Part shown: positions 12,814-25,400 of the stretch, piece by piece
Layout: every line of letters begins with the position of its first letter
How positions within the stretch are numbered: position 1 is the stretch's first letter
DNA from: Anaspis maculata
Taxonomy: Eukaryota > Arthropoda > Insecta > Coleoptera > Scraptiidae
DNA length: 64,000 nt
Reading direction: 5' to 3'
NCBI GenBank assembly: GCA_949128115.1
Contig: OX421961.1
Location: 99,963,863-100,027,862, forward strand
The notes under the pieces: generated by a model
Told to the model about the DNA's origin: nothing
Databases searched by the model: none
What the model saw: the letters and a program-made list of their open reading frames with translations, nothing else
Made by a program: the position numbers and the translations under genes

Positions 12814-13376
12814 TGTTACGGATTTTGCGCTGGGTTTTTTTATAATTGAGAGACGAACGTTTGTACACGAACTGTTTATTACTGTGTACTACTAACTACA
12901 CGTCACTTATTATTACGCACTTGGATATAGTCTGTCTGATTTCTACATGATTCTAGTGGGCTGTGATTCTGGTCGCCATCGGCCGATCGCGGCCTGAATC
13001 GCAGCCCACTAGAATCATGTAGAAATCAGACAGCCTATATCACTAGCTCAACTTTGCCGATTACTCGCTGTTGATGTCGCTCTGAATTTGAAACTGATGT
13101 GTTGGTCAGCTCGTCTGTGCTTATATACTCCGACTGTTGCTTTCGGGAACATTCCACCGGTTCTCTGGGAAATTCCACATTGACCGCTGCTACTTAATTC
13201 GCGACGGCTCCCGAAAAGTGCAACACCTTCGCGTGTATACTGGAAGCGGCATCTCCGCCTATTGGCGAATGTGTTCTACTCGCATGTTGGGTCTCCAGTT
13301 CGTTCGCAGGGTCTAGAATCTACGCGTATGTTCCTGAATGTACTGAAATCGCACGAAAGCCTCGCAACTCGTAACA
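12814..13376 (-). mobile_element. Solo LTR (gypsy type), duplication ATAT, with internal hairpin
   Basis: Plus-strand ends are TGTTACG (12814) and CGTAACA (13376), flanked on both sides by ATAT. Alignment with the neighbouring LTR copies and the 3' LTR at 6472-7160 places its transcriptional sense on the minus strand. It is the cleanest copy of the family in the window and has no retroelement coding sequence on either side. A near-perfect hairpin with arms of about 46 bp occupies 12924-13041. Confidence 0.85.
12924..13041. repeat. Hairpin inside the solo LTR
   Basis: Left arm 12924 to about 12969 and right arm about 12996-13041 are reverse complements with very few mismatches; the ends are GATATAG and CTATATC. 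It could be a palindromic part of the LTR itself or a small nested element. Confidence 0.8.
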
Positions 13377-13923
13377 ATATGCTAGATTTCAGGGACTGAT
13401 TCTTAAACTTGACTTGCGCATTACTGAGACCTTTGTAAATGTAGCTTTGATAAACTGGCACCCTACCTTGCCCCTGGCGCTGACTGGAGAACTGGCAAAG
13501 AGTAGGGGGCGTACTGGCAGGTGATGATTCAATGGGCCCAAAAGTGAGGGCAAATTACGTGCGATAATTTTCCTATTACTGCTGGAATCAACCAATCTCA
13601 CTATGCGTTCTGATGCGTGGGGTACACAAAACCCTTTAATGAGTGTAGTTTTCCATCACCAGGGCAAATCACCTCACACTGATGCGGCAGTGGTGCTAAC
13701 GCATCAAATTTTGACGCATTTTCGATCTACACTATTTTGCCGTGTAACGTCTTGAAACTGTCAACCCACGACTGCTTCGACCCACTGCTACTGGCAAGCA
13801 TAGCCTCGCCATTCGCCAATCGGCGACGAACCATTCTTGCGAATCGCAAATCGCGAAGCCTCGCATAGTGTGGAGAGTCCGTTTGTTGCATCGACGAATT
13901 AGTACGAACTGGCGCATCATGCC
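13377..13923. other. Intergenic, no gene recognised
   Basis: Several overlapping short ORFs on both strands, none with recognisable features. Confidence 0.55.
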
Positions 13924-14093
13924 CGCTCTATGAAAATTCGCAGCAATCGCAACGCAACCGCAACGCAGAGCGCAACATTTCTGATTGGCTCGCAAGGTAT
14001 TCGCAAAGCTATCGCAACGACGCGAAAGGCTTGCGAGCCAATCAGAAAAGTTGCGCTCTGCGTTGCGGTTGCGTTGCGTAATTTCATAGAGCG
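13924..14093. repeat. Hairpin MITE with CGCTCTATG ends (copy 1)
   Basis: A 170-bp palindrome ending CGCTCTATGAAA and, in reverse, CGCTCTATGAAA. The arms contain AACGCAACCGCAACGCA and CTGATTGGCTCGCAAG. A second copy lies at 30833-30973, inside the gypsy reverse transcriptase. The ORFs read across it on both strands are mirror images of each other and are not genes. Confidence 0.9.
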
Positions 14094-14143
14094 CCCTTTA
14101 TGCATCACGGATCACTAATCACGCATATAGTCTGTACCTAGCT

Positions 14144-14314
14144 TAAGGGTGGGTTCAGTCAGCTTATTTAGCCGCAAGTTTTAATTTTGGTCGCAAGCGC
14201 AGGGACGCCCATTGGCTCTTATGAACCAGCCTCCTCAGAACAGCCAATAAATGATGAAGCGCTTACTGCTGAAACTAAAACCACGGCTAAATAAGCTGAC
14301 TGAATCCACCCTAA
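14144..14314. repeat. Hairpin MITE with TTAGGGTGG-like ends
   Basis: Arms run from AGGGTGGGTTCAGTC at about 14146 to its inverse, GACTGAATCCACCCT, ending at about 14312, extending inwards through CAGCTTATTTAGCCG. About 170 bp in all, no coding sequence. Confidence 0.85.
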
Positions 14315-16025
14315 CTGAACAGAATGTAAGTAAATTTGTTTGACCAACCACCATAACACATATATATATATATTCAACGCAAATCACAATATTATGGGAT
14401 TATTGAAGCATTAGCTGAACGTGTTATTATGCAGAAAGCTTTAAATTGATATACGGGTAGATACACGCACGGAGAAAAGTTCTCTAAAAGAAAGCTGTAT
14501 GAATTATGTCGTATCACGTCATCAGATATTTGAATTATTATTATTATTATTATTATTACTATGCCAACCGCTTCAATGCGTGAATATCCAGATGATGAAT
14601 ATTCATTAATTCGGCTGTAAAATTAGAGAATATTCGAGAAATAAAATGGTTCTCAATACTTTCGAATTCGCGATTTCAAAAGTCCAGACGCCCTCTGGCG
14701 GCCAAAACAACGGAGCTAGACTGTAAGTTCTTTTGTCATTTCTGCTCTGTCAGTGCGTCAGTGGGAATCGCGCTTACGCGCTATGATCCTTCAAGTTCGT
14801 AAGTTACTCAAGATCAAGAAGATAAACTTCTGTACCCGGGCAGGTTCACGCGATTTCAGAATAGTTAACAAACATAATACGGCTGCGAACACAACAACAC
14901 CGTCACGATGACAGGTGACAGACGAACAGCCACCCTGTTGTTTAATAGCAACCAATTACAGTTCTTTATTTTGTTTCTATCGCGCAGTGCCCCAGCAGTA
15001 GTTGAACTCGCGAATAACATATACCTATACAACTTTATGGGTAGGTAACTCTCAAAAGGGTAGCCACTTCACTGTTTACTAGGTGTTATTACTGTAGGAC
15101 TACCTACTTACCTACATAAGTATCTGTTCTTATTCAATACCTTTTTCTTTCTTAGCTACTGACTTTCTTAGTTCGGGTGTCAAAATAAAAGACTGTCTAC
15201 AACTTGCTTAGGTTTTTATTTGAAAATGGAAAATCATCGACTTTGACTTGGTATTGATACTCTGGCGGAAACCAAGGGGAAACATTTGGAGATGTTGAAA
15301 TTCCATGAGAAAATGAGTGGTTTTTGAGCTAAAAGTTCCTGTAATCATAAAAGATATATTAAAAAGGCTATCTGTTAGGGCTCGCAGAAGGTATGGGAAA
15401 AAAACTAATTATGAGATTGAACTTTGACGTTTGACGGCCTAGTGCTTGGTTTCACAAAAGCGTTTTATCCGTATACGACGTGTTTATACTCAAGGGTTTC
15501 ACAACCGCCGTCGTATAGCACCTATAAGTGCGCACAAAATGGATGTGGCTAAGGTCCGACAATAGCTATAACACTACAAATTTGTGTTGTCTCAATGAAC
15601 AGGACGACGTATCTTTCACTTTTGTGAAACCGAGCATAGGTGCTTCTTCGTTATTATGCATTTCTGATCCATATTATCATTTTCCAAGGAAAGCCATATT
15701 TTTTGGCGCACTATCGATTGTGATTTTTTTTCTACTGAAACCTAACACGTCACGTACAACCGCGGCCATAAAAATTGAGACAGATTAAAACGGAGTATAT
15801 AGTGTACCTACTAATTTCAACTCGATGTCATTTGGACACATTTTGTAGGTGCCTACATTTCGTTTCAATCTCTGTCCTTCTTTTTCTTTGGTCATCACCC
15901 ATGATACCAGTCACAACTTTTTTAATCCATGATGTACTGTGTATCCGAGGGTGTCCCTATTATATCATAGACCATTGAAATCTACAAAGCCAAAAAGTTT
16001 TTTCAGCCTTAACTCGTTGTTGCAG
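14315..16025. other. Upstream region of the receptor cyclase gene
   Basis: Sequence left of the first recognised coding exon. Holds an AT microsatellite (about 14359-14376), an ATT microsatellite (about 14535-14558) and a small inverted repeat at 15445-15634. The 5' untranslated exon and promoter of the receptor gene may lie here or further left; none could be identified. Confidence 0.5.
15445..15634. repeat. Short inverted-repeat element
   Basis: Ends CTTGGTTTCACAAAAG and, in reverse, CTCGGTTTCACAAAAG, about 190 bp apart. Looks like a MITE; no target duplication confirmed. Confidence 0.65.
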
Positions 16026-16041
16026 ATTTTCTCACACAGAG

Positions 16042-16407
16042 ATGCTCGGACTGTTGCTGATGATGGTGGCGATGACTTCATTACCCGAAACAAACTCAGA
16101 TAATTTCACGATCGGCTACCTGACCGGCTCGCAAAGAAGACAGGGGGACCTCGAATACGTCCGTCCGGGCCTTACGATATCGGGGGCCATATCGCTGGCA
16201 GTAGACGAGGTTAACAGCGGTCCTTTGGGGGCCAAAGGGCACCTTCTCAATTTTATCGTAGCCGAGACATACGGCGACGAAGTGATCAGTGTGCAAAAGA
16301 CCGCCGATTTGTGGACCAAAAACGTGTCTGTGTACGTGGGGCCCCAGGAGACCTGCGAGCACGAGGCATTCATGGCGGCCGCTTTCAATCTACCTATGAT
16401 CTCGTAT
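16042..16407 (+). CDS. Gyc76C: Gyc76C coding exon 1 (residues 1-122)
   Basis: First coding exon. An AG at 16024-16025 preceded by a T-rich stretch suggests the exon starts at 16026 with 16 bases of 5' UTR, so a non-coding exon probably lies upstream. The ATG at 16042 is chosen because it gives a hydrophobic signal sequence (MLGLLLMMVAM) before the mature domain, which starts near NFTIGYLTGS. Cys105 and N-glycosylation sites NFT and NVS are present. Ends at ISY followed by donor GTGAGT, phase 0. Confidence 0.92.
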
Positions 16408-19400
16408 GTGAGTATAAAATATTTATGTACATACGTACCCGTATTATGTATCAAAAGCATAAATGAAATGAAGGATCGGTTTACACTAACTTCACCCTCA
16501 CAGCCCGCAGTTCAATTTAGATATATTCGCAGTTTCGCAGTCGCAGTAGTGGATGCTCAAAATTGTACAATAATGACCTGATTCATTGCCGATTTCAACA
16601 TTGATCGTTGTTTGCTGCTGACTTCTTTTCCTTTGCTGAAAATTTCGGATATGTTATATCAGATTTTGAACCAATAGTCTTGGAGTATAAAGTAAATATC
16701 GTATAGGTAGGTCGGTAGATGTAGGTACATATTATTCGTATAGTGAAGGGTGATTCAAATTGAGTTTCCACATTAGAAGATGCTGTATTTTTGACATTTT
16801 AAAGAATATTTTAGAGTTAAAGCGATATATATGTGAAGTACCTAGATAGGTGTACAAAATTATCAAACTATCGAAGGTCGATTTTCTAAACACAAAATTA
16901 TTGGCATAAAGAAAGATACGTATATTATACTCTTTCTGAAACGTCCAATTTTGTAATAAGCTTGAACAATTTTCACCCGATTTTCTGTCGAGTATTTCTC
17001 CGTAGACAATTTTGTACACGTTTCTACTTCACAAATATCGCTCTGACATTGAAAATGTCTTTGAAATGTTGAAAATACAGTGTCTTCTCATGTGGAATCT
17101 TAATTTGAATCACCCTTTATAACGGCACTATAGTAACTGATTTTTAAATAAATGATGCAGCAAAACTTATGAAGTAAGAAAGTATTGTGTGATCAATTGA
17201 ATTTCTAATTTAGGCAGGCTGTGGCCTGGTCGAAGTCAGGGGTGCGAAGCTTCATTTGGCTAGGGCACAGCCTGCCTGAATTATAGGAATTCAATTGATC
17301 ACACGATAGGTTCCACTTCTAATGGATATAATAAATACGCCTTATCATCTAGACATTTTTCTTTGTTAATCTGACACTTGTGAAGACGGTCGATACCTAA
17401 CAAAGTTAGCTTCTTAAATTTCACTCTTATTAGGAACCTTATAGTTTGAAAGATATCCAAGAATCCTCATTCTCTCATAAAATAATCTGTAGATTGCTTA
17501 TATTTATTTTGGCCCTACTGGCTCTGGTTTTGTAGAGAAATCGCGACAAAGTGAAACCGCGTGTTCTGTTCGAAAACCGCCGCTGATGCCTGAAAGATTA
17601 GCGATAGCTTTTGGGCCGGCACAAGTTCAATGTTCGCACTAATCACGGCCGACTTCGATGTTAACACAGGCATTGCGTGTTTGTTTTCCCTTATCGGCCC
17701 TCGGTCTGTTAGGTTCCACTTTCAGTTAAGTGCGGAGCGGTCGTCGTCAATTTTTCTCAAGCTGTACACAAGAACACAGGGGGAGGGGGAGCCAGAGGAT
17801 CCGAACGGTGTGGACACGCACTCACACATACAAGAAAGAAGACGTAAGAAAACAATCAAAACTCGCCAGACGACACCCCGAAGTCTCCAACTCTCGGAAG
17901 CCGGCTGACGTGACGAACTTCCAAATGAGTTGTGAACGGAACGCCGTGTCGTAAAAGTATGGCCCATACCATGCAGGCAGACCTACTGCCGGTCTGCCTC
18001 TTTCATTCATGGATGCTTGCGACATTTACGAGAATGGCGCTACGGTTTGGATAACGGGTAGGTACGTGATCATTTTCTCAAAACTTTTAAAAAAATATTC
18101 AAGTCAGCTGTGTAAAGTGAAATAATAGTATATTATCAAACGGGCGTGTAAATCCGAGGTTCTATCGCTCAAGAGGATGCCGTTGACTGACATGAGCCTT
18201 GACGAGTGTCGTAAAGCACCCGAATGAGCATCTAATCGCCTTTTTATCCGTTATTAGTAGCCGCCAAAAACTTAACAACCTTGGCGGAGACCCACCAACC
18301 ACTAAAGACAATGGCCCTTATCGTTTACACTGCAAAGCACTCCAAAGAAACTCACGATTCCTGGGGTATGCTCAAAAATTTTCACTTTCGCTTACATGAT
18401 ACCTCGACAGAGTGACAAGGTGTCACATTAAAAATTGCAATTGTAGACATGTAGATGTAGTCAACTGTCTGGCATCTCCTTGTCATCGTAATATTCGTGC
18501 CAACACAGCACAATTTTTCCATAGCTTGCTTTAATGCAGAAAGCCGTGAAATTGATTAAAGGTATGAAGTTGAATTGTGCCGTGACTTTTGGGATACCCG
18601 CGTGCTTCACAACCCCTGTTCACAACACACGCCCGTGCTTTCCTGGCTTACTCGAAAGTCAAACATATGCCGCAGCCCGCAACCGTACCTACCTACCTAC
18701 CCAGGAAAAATAGACATTCACATGGAAAAAATTTGTAACAGGCTGATTTTTTGCATGCACCTTAATATTGTGACCCTCAATAGATTCTGAAAATTCCCCA
18801 TTGATATATCGTTACCGCTAATAAAGTTACGCGAGGTCAAAGGTCACGAAAAACAGTTTTTCGCATATATCTCACGAGCGAAAACTTTTATCGGAAAAAT
18901 ATCAGAACTAGTTTGTAGCTAAGACGATTTGCTATTAGAGACAATTTGAAAGATCTTTGGATCGGCAATCATTCACGAGATATAGCGGTTCAAAGAACCA
19001 GGAACGTAACAATCCAATCGTTCTGACACGATAGCTGCCGAACCAGTAATCTTTGACTTCTAATATTGTCATTTGGAAGTCCTTGAAAAACGGTATTCAG
19101 AACAGTTCAAAGTATTGCCCTATCTGTCATCTGTCAAATAGTAAAAAATGTCAAAGTTCAAAACTTTACCATTTATTTATTCAAAATCATTGGAAGCAAA
19201 TTTGGCAGGAAGCAACACAACAAAAGAGTCTAATTGACTTTGCAGTTGCAGTTTTCCACCATTCTCCAGTCGAGCGTTATGTATTTTCAAAATGTTCCTT
19301 AGCTGTTGCCACCTGAGAGGGCCTTTCGCCCGTATTATGACCGGGACTACACGCTTTTGATGAAGTACTCTACTCAGAAATTCATTCCTGCTCGGGGATC

Positions 19401-22400
19401 AACTTTTTACAAAAAATTCCGCCTGATATTGCAAGTAGATTGGATTGGGCGTCGTGTAGACTCGCCTTCAAAATCGACACGGTTCCGGTTTTCCGACGGT
19501 AATATTTTCAAAATGAAATTTGCACGTTCCATGAATTTCAAAAAACTGCAGCTCAAACCTCGACATGCGGTGAGCCCTACGAAATATTCATGTTAGGTGC
19601 AGACATACTGCGGATGAAAGTTAAAGAAAAGACTTAATTAATTTTTTTAACAAAAATTTTTAAAATCGGACTCACAGTTTTCCAGTTTTACTCGCTGGAA
19701 AAACTGGAAATTTTCCAACTTTTCATTTTTTTTTCAACAGATTTTCCTCTTTTTTTGAAGAAAAGGTAGCTGAACATTGGAGCCATAGGTGGCTCTTGAA
19801 CATTTCCCAACAATTTTTTTCACAATTTCCCGAAAATTTTCCTGCTGAAAATGTGAAACCGGCCTGGGTTATCGAGACCAGACTTGGATGATGGGGCTTA
19901 AAGTGAAGCCCTAATTGACGATTTTCACATCAAGATGATTCGGAACGCGATTGAGGTTTTCCCTCAATATTCAATTCCTGACAAAATTTCCAATTTCCTG
20001 CAAATTATTCTCAATCTTTCTCTCTAATTCCAACTTCCTATCCAAATGGACGTTTCAACAACAACAATTCCATGGGTTCCTCAATACTAGTCAAGAAAGT
20101 TTTGGGGTGACACAGCCGATTGGAAGGAACGAAGAATTTTATATTTATTAATGAAATGTACATTTTACATGTGAATTTTCTTCTATAAGGATTTTTGTGT
20201 GAAATTTTGCGGAGCAGATGTCATATCACTCACTGAGAACAGAACAATCTTTTAGTAAACTTCCGTGACTTTATTACCATTATCGGTAATGAATAAATTC
20301 TATATTCCGTGATGGTTTGCCGATACAGAAAACTTTTAAACAATCATTTATAGCAAATTGGTTTAGCTACAAATTGACTCCGTGCATTTTTTCGATAAAG
20401 GTTGTCGTTCTCGAGATATATGCGAAAAACTGTTTTTCGTGATTTTTGACCTCGCGTAACTTTACTAGCGGCAACGATATCGATAGGGAACTTTCAGAAA
20501 TTATTCAGAGTCACAATACTAAAGTGCATGCAAAAATTCAGTCTGTTACAAATTTTTTGTCTATTTTTCCTGGACTACACATCAAATCAAACTTCTACCG
20601 GAGGCATTTTCCGACTTTCGGCTGACGGACCGACAACATTCAAATTAAGCAAAAAATGTTGGAAAATATCTATAGCACTCAAGTACTGGCAGTAGGTAGG
20701 TTTTACAACAGGTATTTTCATCGTGGTCTCTTTTCCACCTATAAAAATGAATTTCAACGTGCACACCGTGATGGGGTGGGGGATGGACTGGTTACTAATG
20801 CCTGGACTAAAAAGAAACGTAATCGAGGCAATAATAATGATGATTAGTATTATCATCGCTGACGTTTTGACTCCCGCTTTTACGCCCTCGTGCTCCTCAT
20901 TACAGAATGAATTATTGAAGTCCAGTGGCCTCCATCCTATACACGAGCTCGCCGAGAAAACTGGGCAAGTAAACGCAGAACCCGGGCTCAAATGTTTTAT
21001 TACTCCCTGCAGTTTCTTCTCAATAAGAAGTGCTTCGGGTCTGGAACGGACAGATCCATCAGTTTGCCAGTTTATAGCGCATAAAAGTCGACATGCGGAA
21101 TTTAAAAATATTCCTGCTCTTATAATGGCGAGACGTGAAAAAGCACGGGTTGACGCTCTTCAGTGTGGTGGTTGAAAATCGCGGTTAATTAATTCCGGGA
21201 AAAAATACCGCACATTTGACACCTCCCTGGCCATTCGGTGAAATATGCGTGGCAAGTGACCCTCATCAGCATACAAATGCTGATGCTCGTCGCCCCTTGG
21301 CAGTCCATTGTTCTCCGCTGGGGTGGATGATAACACAACGCAGGACGCAGAGGGCGCAAAGGATAAAAGGCGAAGTGTTGAATCGTGGTCGTTGATTCTG
21401 GACTTTAAGATTCCAGTTGCCTACTTTTGTTAGAGCTTTTGAGATGCCCAATACATATTTTATTATTTTAATCTCCAGATTCTGACTTTAATCAGCTCTA
21501 AATTACAAATCAAATCTCCTTGCAATTCACAAAAGGACAGATACCTATACTGCGCAATTAGAGTCTAAAACGCAACAAAAGTCTTGAGCGACCTGAGACG
21601 GCTCCTGAGTCCAGATTCAAGTATTTTCAGACTCTCGGATGGGTAGGCAATTTATTTTATTTCATTTTTTTTATACAAATTATCCAGACAGGTTGATAAT
21701 ACTGTAATGGAGAGGTAAAGTTAATGGAGAGAATACACACTATTTTTATTACTGCGTACCACTAAATAATATATAAATAGTTAGAATATGATTTACTTGA
21801 TTATTACATACAACGCCCTTGATTATTAGACCTACAAGGATAATATTCACTTATCTAAATCCCACGGTCAATAGCAACGGAATAAAATTCATGTAAACAA
21901 CAAAATCTGACAGCTGTCACTTCGGACTTCTTTTATGTAATAATCTTCAAAATATCACTCGTGCTCGAGATTTTCCCAGATAATTTTGGCCAGGCGTTTC
22001 CCCCGGGCTGATTGTCCCTGGATAAATGCCCTCCTCCTACGGAGTCGGGCATTTATCGCTACAATCAGCACTCGCGATCGCCTGACCAAAATTATCGTGA
22101 AAATCTAAGCACTTGTGATATTACTGTTGATTATTACATACAACGCCCTTGATTATTAGACCTACAAGGATAATATTCACTTATCTAAATCCCACTGTCA
22201 ATAGCAACGGAATAAAATTGATGTAAACAACTGAGTCTGACAGCTGTCACTTCGGACTTCTTTTATGTAATAATCTTCAAAATATCACTCGTGCTCGAGA
22301 TTTTCCCAGATAATTTTGGCCAGGCGTTTCCCTCGGGCTGATTGTCCCTGGATAAATGCCCTCCTCCTACGGAGTCGGGCATTTATCGCTACAATCAGCA

Positions 22401-25400
22401 CTCGCGATCGCTTGACCAAAATTATCGTGAAAATCTAAGCACTTGTGATATTACTGTTGACAATTCAACTGTCAAAAATGTAACCAATAAAGAAGGGTTA
22501 TTTCAGCAATTTCCACCAATCAGGCTATTAGCCCAGGCTTTTTAGTCGAAAAAACGGCAAAACATGAAACAAATTAAAACACGGTCAATCTCTTTAGTTT
22601 AGGGTTCACTAGACTTTGCTGTATAACTTACAAAAAGTCCCCAACTTTCCCCCGTGTGCGTCATTGTTTTTTTGACAGGCAAAGATGAAGACAACTCAAA
22701 ATGCACATTCCGCTTAAAAATGCTCCTAGTTCTCGACCACCCAATCGATTTCTCTCATCTTGGTCTTGAATGAAAAATAATGAATCAAAGTGAATGATTT
22801 GGGATAACTCTTGTCCAAAATTTGACACTAACAGACTTAATTTCTTGATAATGACACTTTTTTCGTGTTTTTTTTTCTTATGCTTCAGTTAACATTTCAC
22901 TTTTGCATCGACCACTGAATATCACTTGGTAATATCATATGCAGTAGATTCCCTACAGTTTTAGCTTCAAAATGACGTATCTTTTAGCTTCATTGTGAAT
23001 TGTCCAGCAACTCCAATAAGGATTCTATGAAGTTACGTCAAACGCATTATATGGGTAAAATCACTTCAACATTATTAACCTAGACTTTGATCTGTAATAA
23101 TTGATCCTACGTTCAATATGCACAGCATCGTACTGACTAAATCTGGTCTGGTAGTACTCGTATGAGTAGGTACTAGGTACAGTTTCGCAATTTTCCTCTA
23201 TGGTTTTAGCGCTACCACTTGTAGCGCTTATAGTTTTGTTCTTGTTATTGCCGTCTGCAGTGTCCGGCAATATCTCAGCTACTAAACTATGGATTGCGCT
23301 TGGGTTTTTGCTAGATGACAGCTTAGCTACTCTAAATGTACAAACAATAAATATATTTTATTTCATCATTCGTCCGTCCGTCAGTCCGTCTGTCATTCCA
23401 CGCAATATCGCGGCTCCTAGACCTCGGATTAACCTCGGGTTTTCGCTAGATAACAGTAGCTAAGGTACTCTAGGTGTAAACAAACAACACGGTGGGCTAC
23501 GCGGGAGCACCCACGTGTAGTTGGTCCCCGTCAAGACGCATCTTCCTCCAGCTCCGGAGACTCTTTTGAAGATAGTGTCTTGCAACTGCAAGAAGAACTG
23601 CGATCTAAAATGTAGATGCAGGCGATCTTCCTTGTCTTGTTCGCAGATGTGTAAGTAAGTTCTGTAGGGGCACAACATGTGAGAATCTACCCCACCTTGT
23701 TGAGTATGACCCTGAGGACGATCTGTTATTTTGATAAACTTATGTAGGTATTTAGTCTTTTTAGGTGCTAGATAACTTTGCTATTATTTTAGATGGGTAT
23801 AGGTACTATCGGTAGGTATTCGACGTTACTATCGATTTATTGTTTGAAAATCAATAGACGAGTTTTTAACGGAACTAATATTGGACAAAATAGGCTAAGA
23901 GTACGGATGGTAAGCTAAATGCGATTTTTTCTTGACTACAAATGAACTTGAAATTATAATATTAATTATTTGAAATTTTTGCAGAACATGGCTATAAAAA
24001 TCTTCCTGTGCTGTGCTACACTTCCAATACATCATTTATATGTAAATACAATGTTGAAGCTCTGATTTGAAAAGATTGTGAGCATTTTTGATTGAAAAAA
24101 ATGATAATTTGCTCTTGAAAATTGTGGATTTTTAATTTACGATATTTTTACGTTAAATACATCAATGTTCGAAATTTCGAATAGCATCGATAACTGCAAC
24201 TATTTCACGCATTTACATCAGGCATTCGACATAATTATCATTTCTTAAATACTATAAAATCGAGTTGGTTTGATGTTCGGTGTAAGCCAGCTTGAAACTG
24301 AAAAATGTGGCTATACCCGCGGGAAACTTGCTGTTGTTATATTATTATTATTTTAATGTAGAGTGTTCTTTTTTCAGAAGCTAGAGAATTGTTTTGGCTA
24401 CAAGAAGAAACCTTGAAAGATGAAATCAAAGCCATATTACAGCTAAAATACATTTTTTTCAACTGCGCGGAGATATTTTTGAGTGACATTCAGGACTTCG
24501 ACATTTTTTTCAATAAATTATTTTTCTCACCTTGTAACCACTTACGTCGCGTTCATGATATGATAGTCTTGTGCAGAAAAATCCATATAATTCATATAAT
24601 CTCAAATTCAAATGATTGATGCATCAAACGCAAAAATAACCAAAATAAAAAAACCGGCTTTATTTTGGTCCCAAAATCACGTTTTTCTGTCGAAAATTAC
24701 TCAAAAGATTTTTCAAACAGAATTTAAATGTCATAATTGGATTTGCAAGGTCAGATTTAGTGGGAAACGATACCCAACATGCCAGTATTGTCTCAATAAT
24801 AATGAAAACCAAATTTCTTGCATAGGTCACCAATTGCCCCCCTCCCGAGCTCCCCTCACGGGAACCATAGACATCTAGTTTGTCAATAAGTTTCACTTAT
24901 AACCCAATGTATCCAAATATAATAAATTTGAAGCCACTGACTAGATTTCCTTTGTCCTAGAATTTTTTTAATGAAAATTTTGACCCCCCCCCTCAAAAAT
25001 TATGACGCACACGGAGGAGAGTTGGGGACTTTTAGTATGTTGTTTAGTAAGGTTGAGTGGGTACGATACCGTGAAGATTGCACGTGGATTAATTTGTTTC
25101 ATGTTAAATGCTAAAAAGCCTGGGCTATATGATTAGATAAAAATTGCACTAGTGTTATTTCCGGTACGGAAATACAATTATGGAAGATGAAAATGGAAAA
25201 TCGTTTCGTTCGAATTGTCATGCCAAATACATCTCGAGACTTCGTAATTGTAGGAAATTTTTGGCTTTCAATAATTCGTGCTTGTTGGATACAGAAATGA
25301 CCAGTTACCAACAGGCACTCATATTTTACAGCTCAAAAATTTCCGGTAATTACTTAGTCTCTTGTTGTATTATGCAGAGTGTTCGGGTCTAGTTATTACA

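Noticed and set aside
13732..14118. Three overlapping ORFs with alanine/arginine-rich products
   Set aside because: Two of them read the same hairpin MITE from opposite strands and give nearly the same peptide (ATATQSATFLIGSQ); a property of the palindrome, not of a gene.
16096..16460. Minus-strand ORFs of 88 and 114 codons
   Set aside because: Antisense shadows of Gyc76C exon 1, which has a convincing plus-strand product.
21797..22456. Possible CRISPR-like repeat array
   Set aside because: Only two 330-bp units, no short repeats with unique spacers, and the setting is an animal intron.
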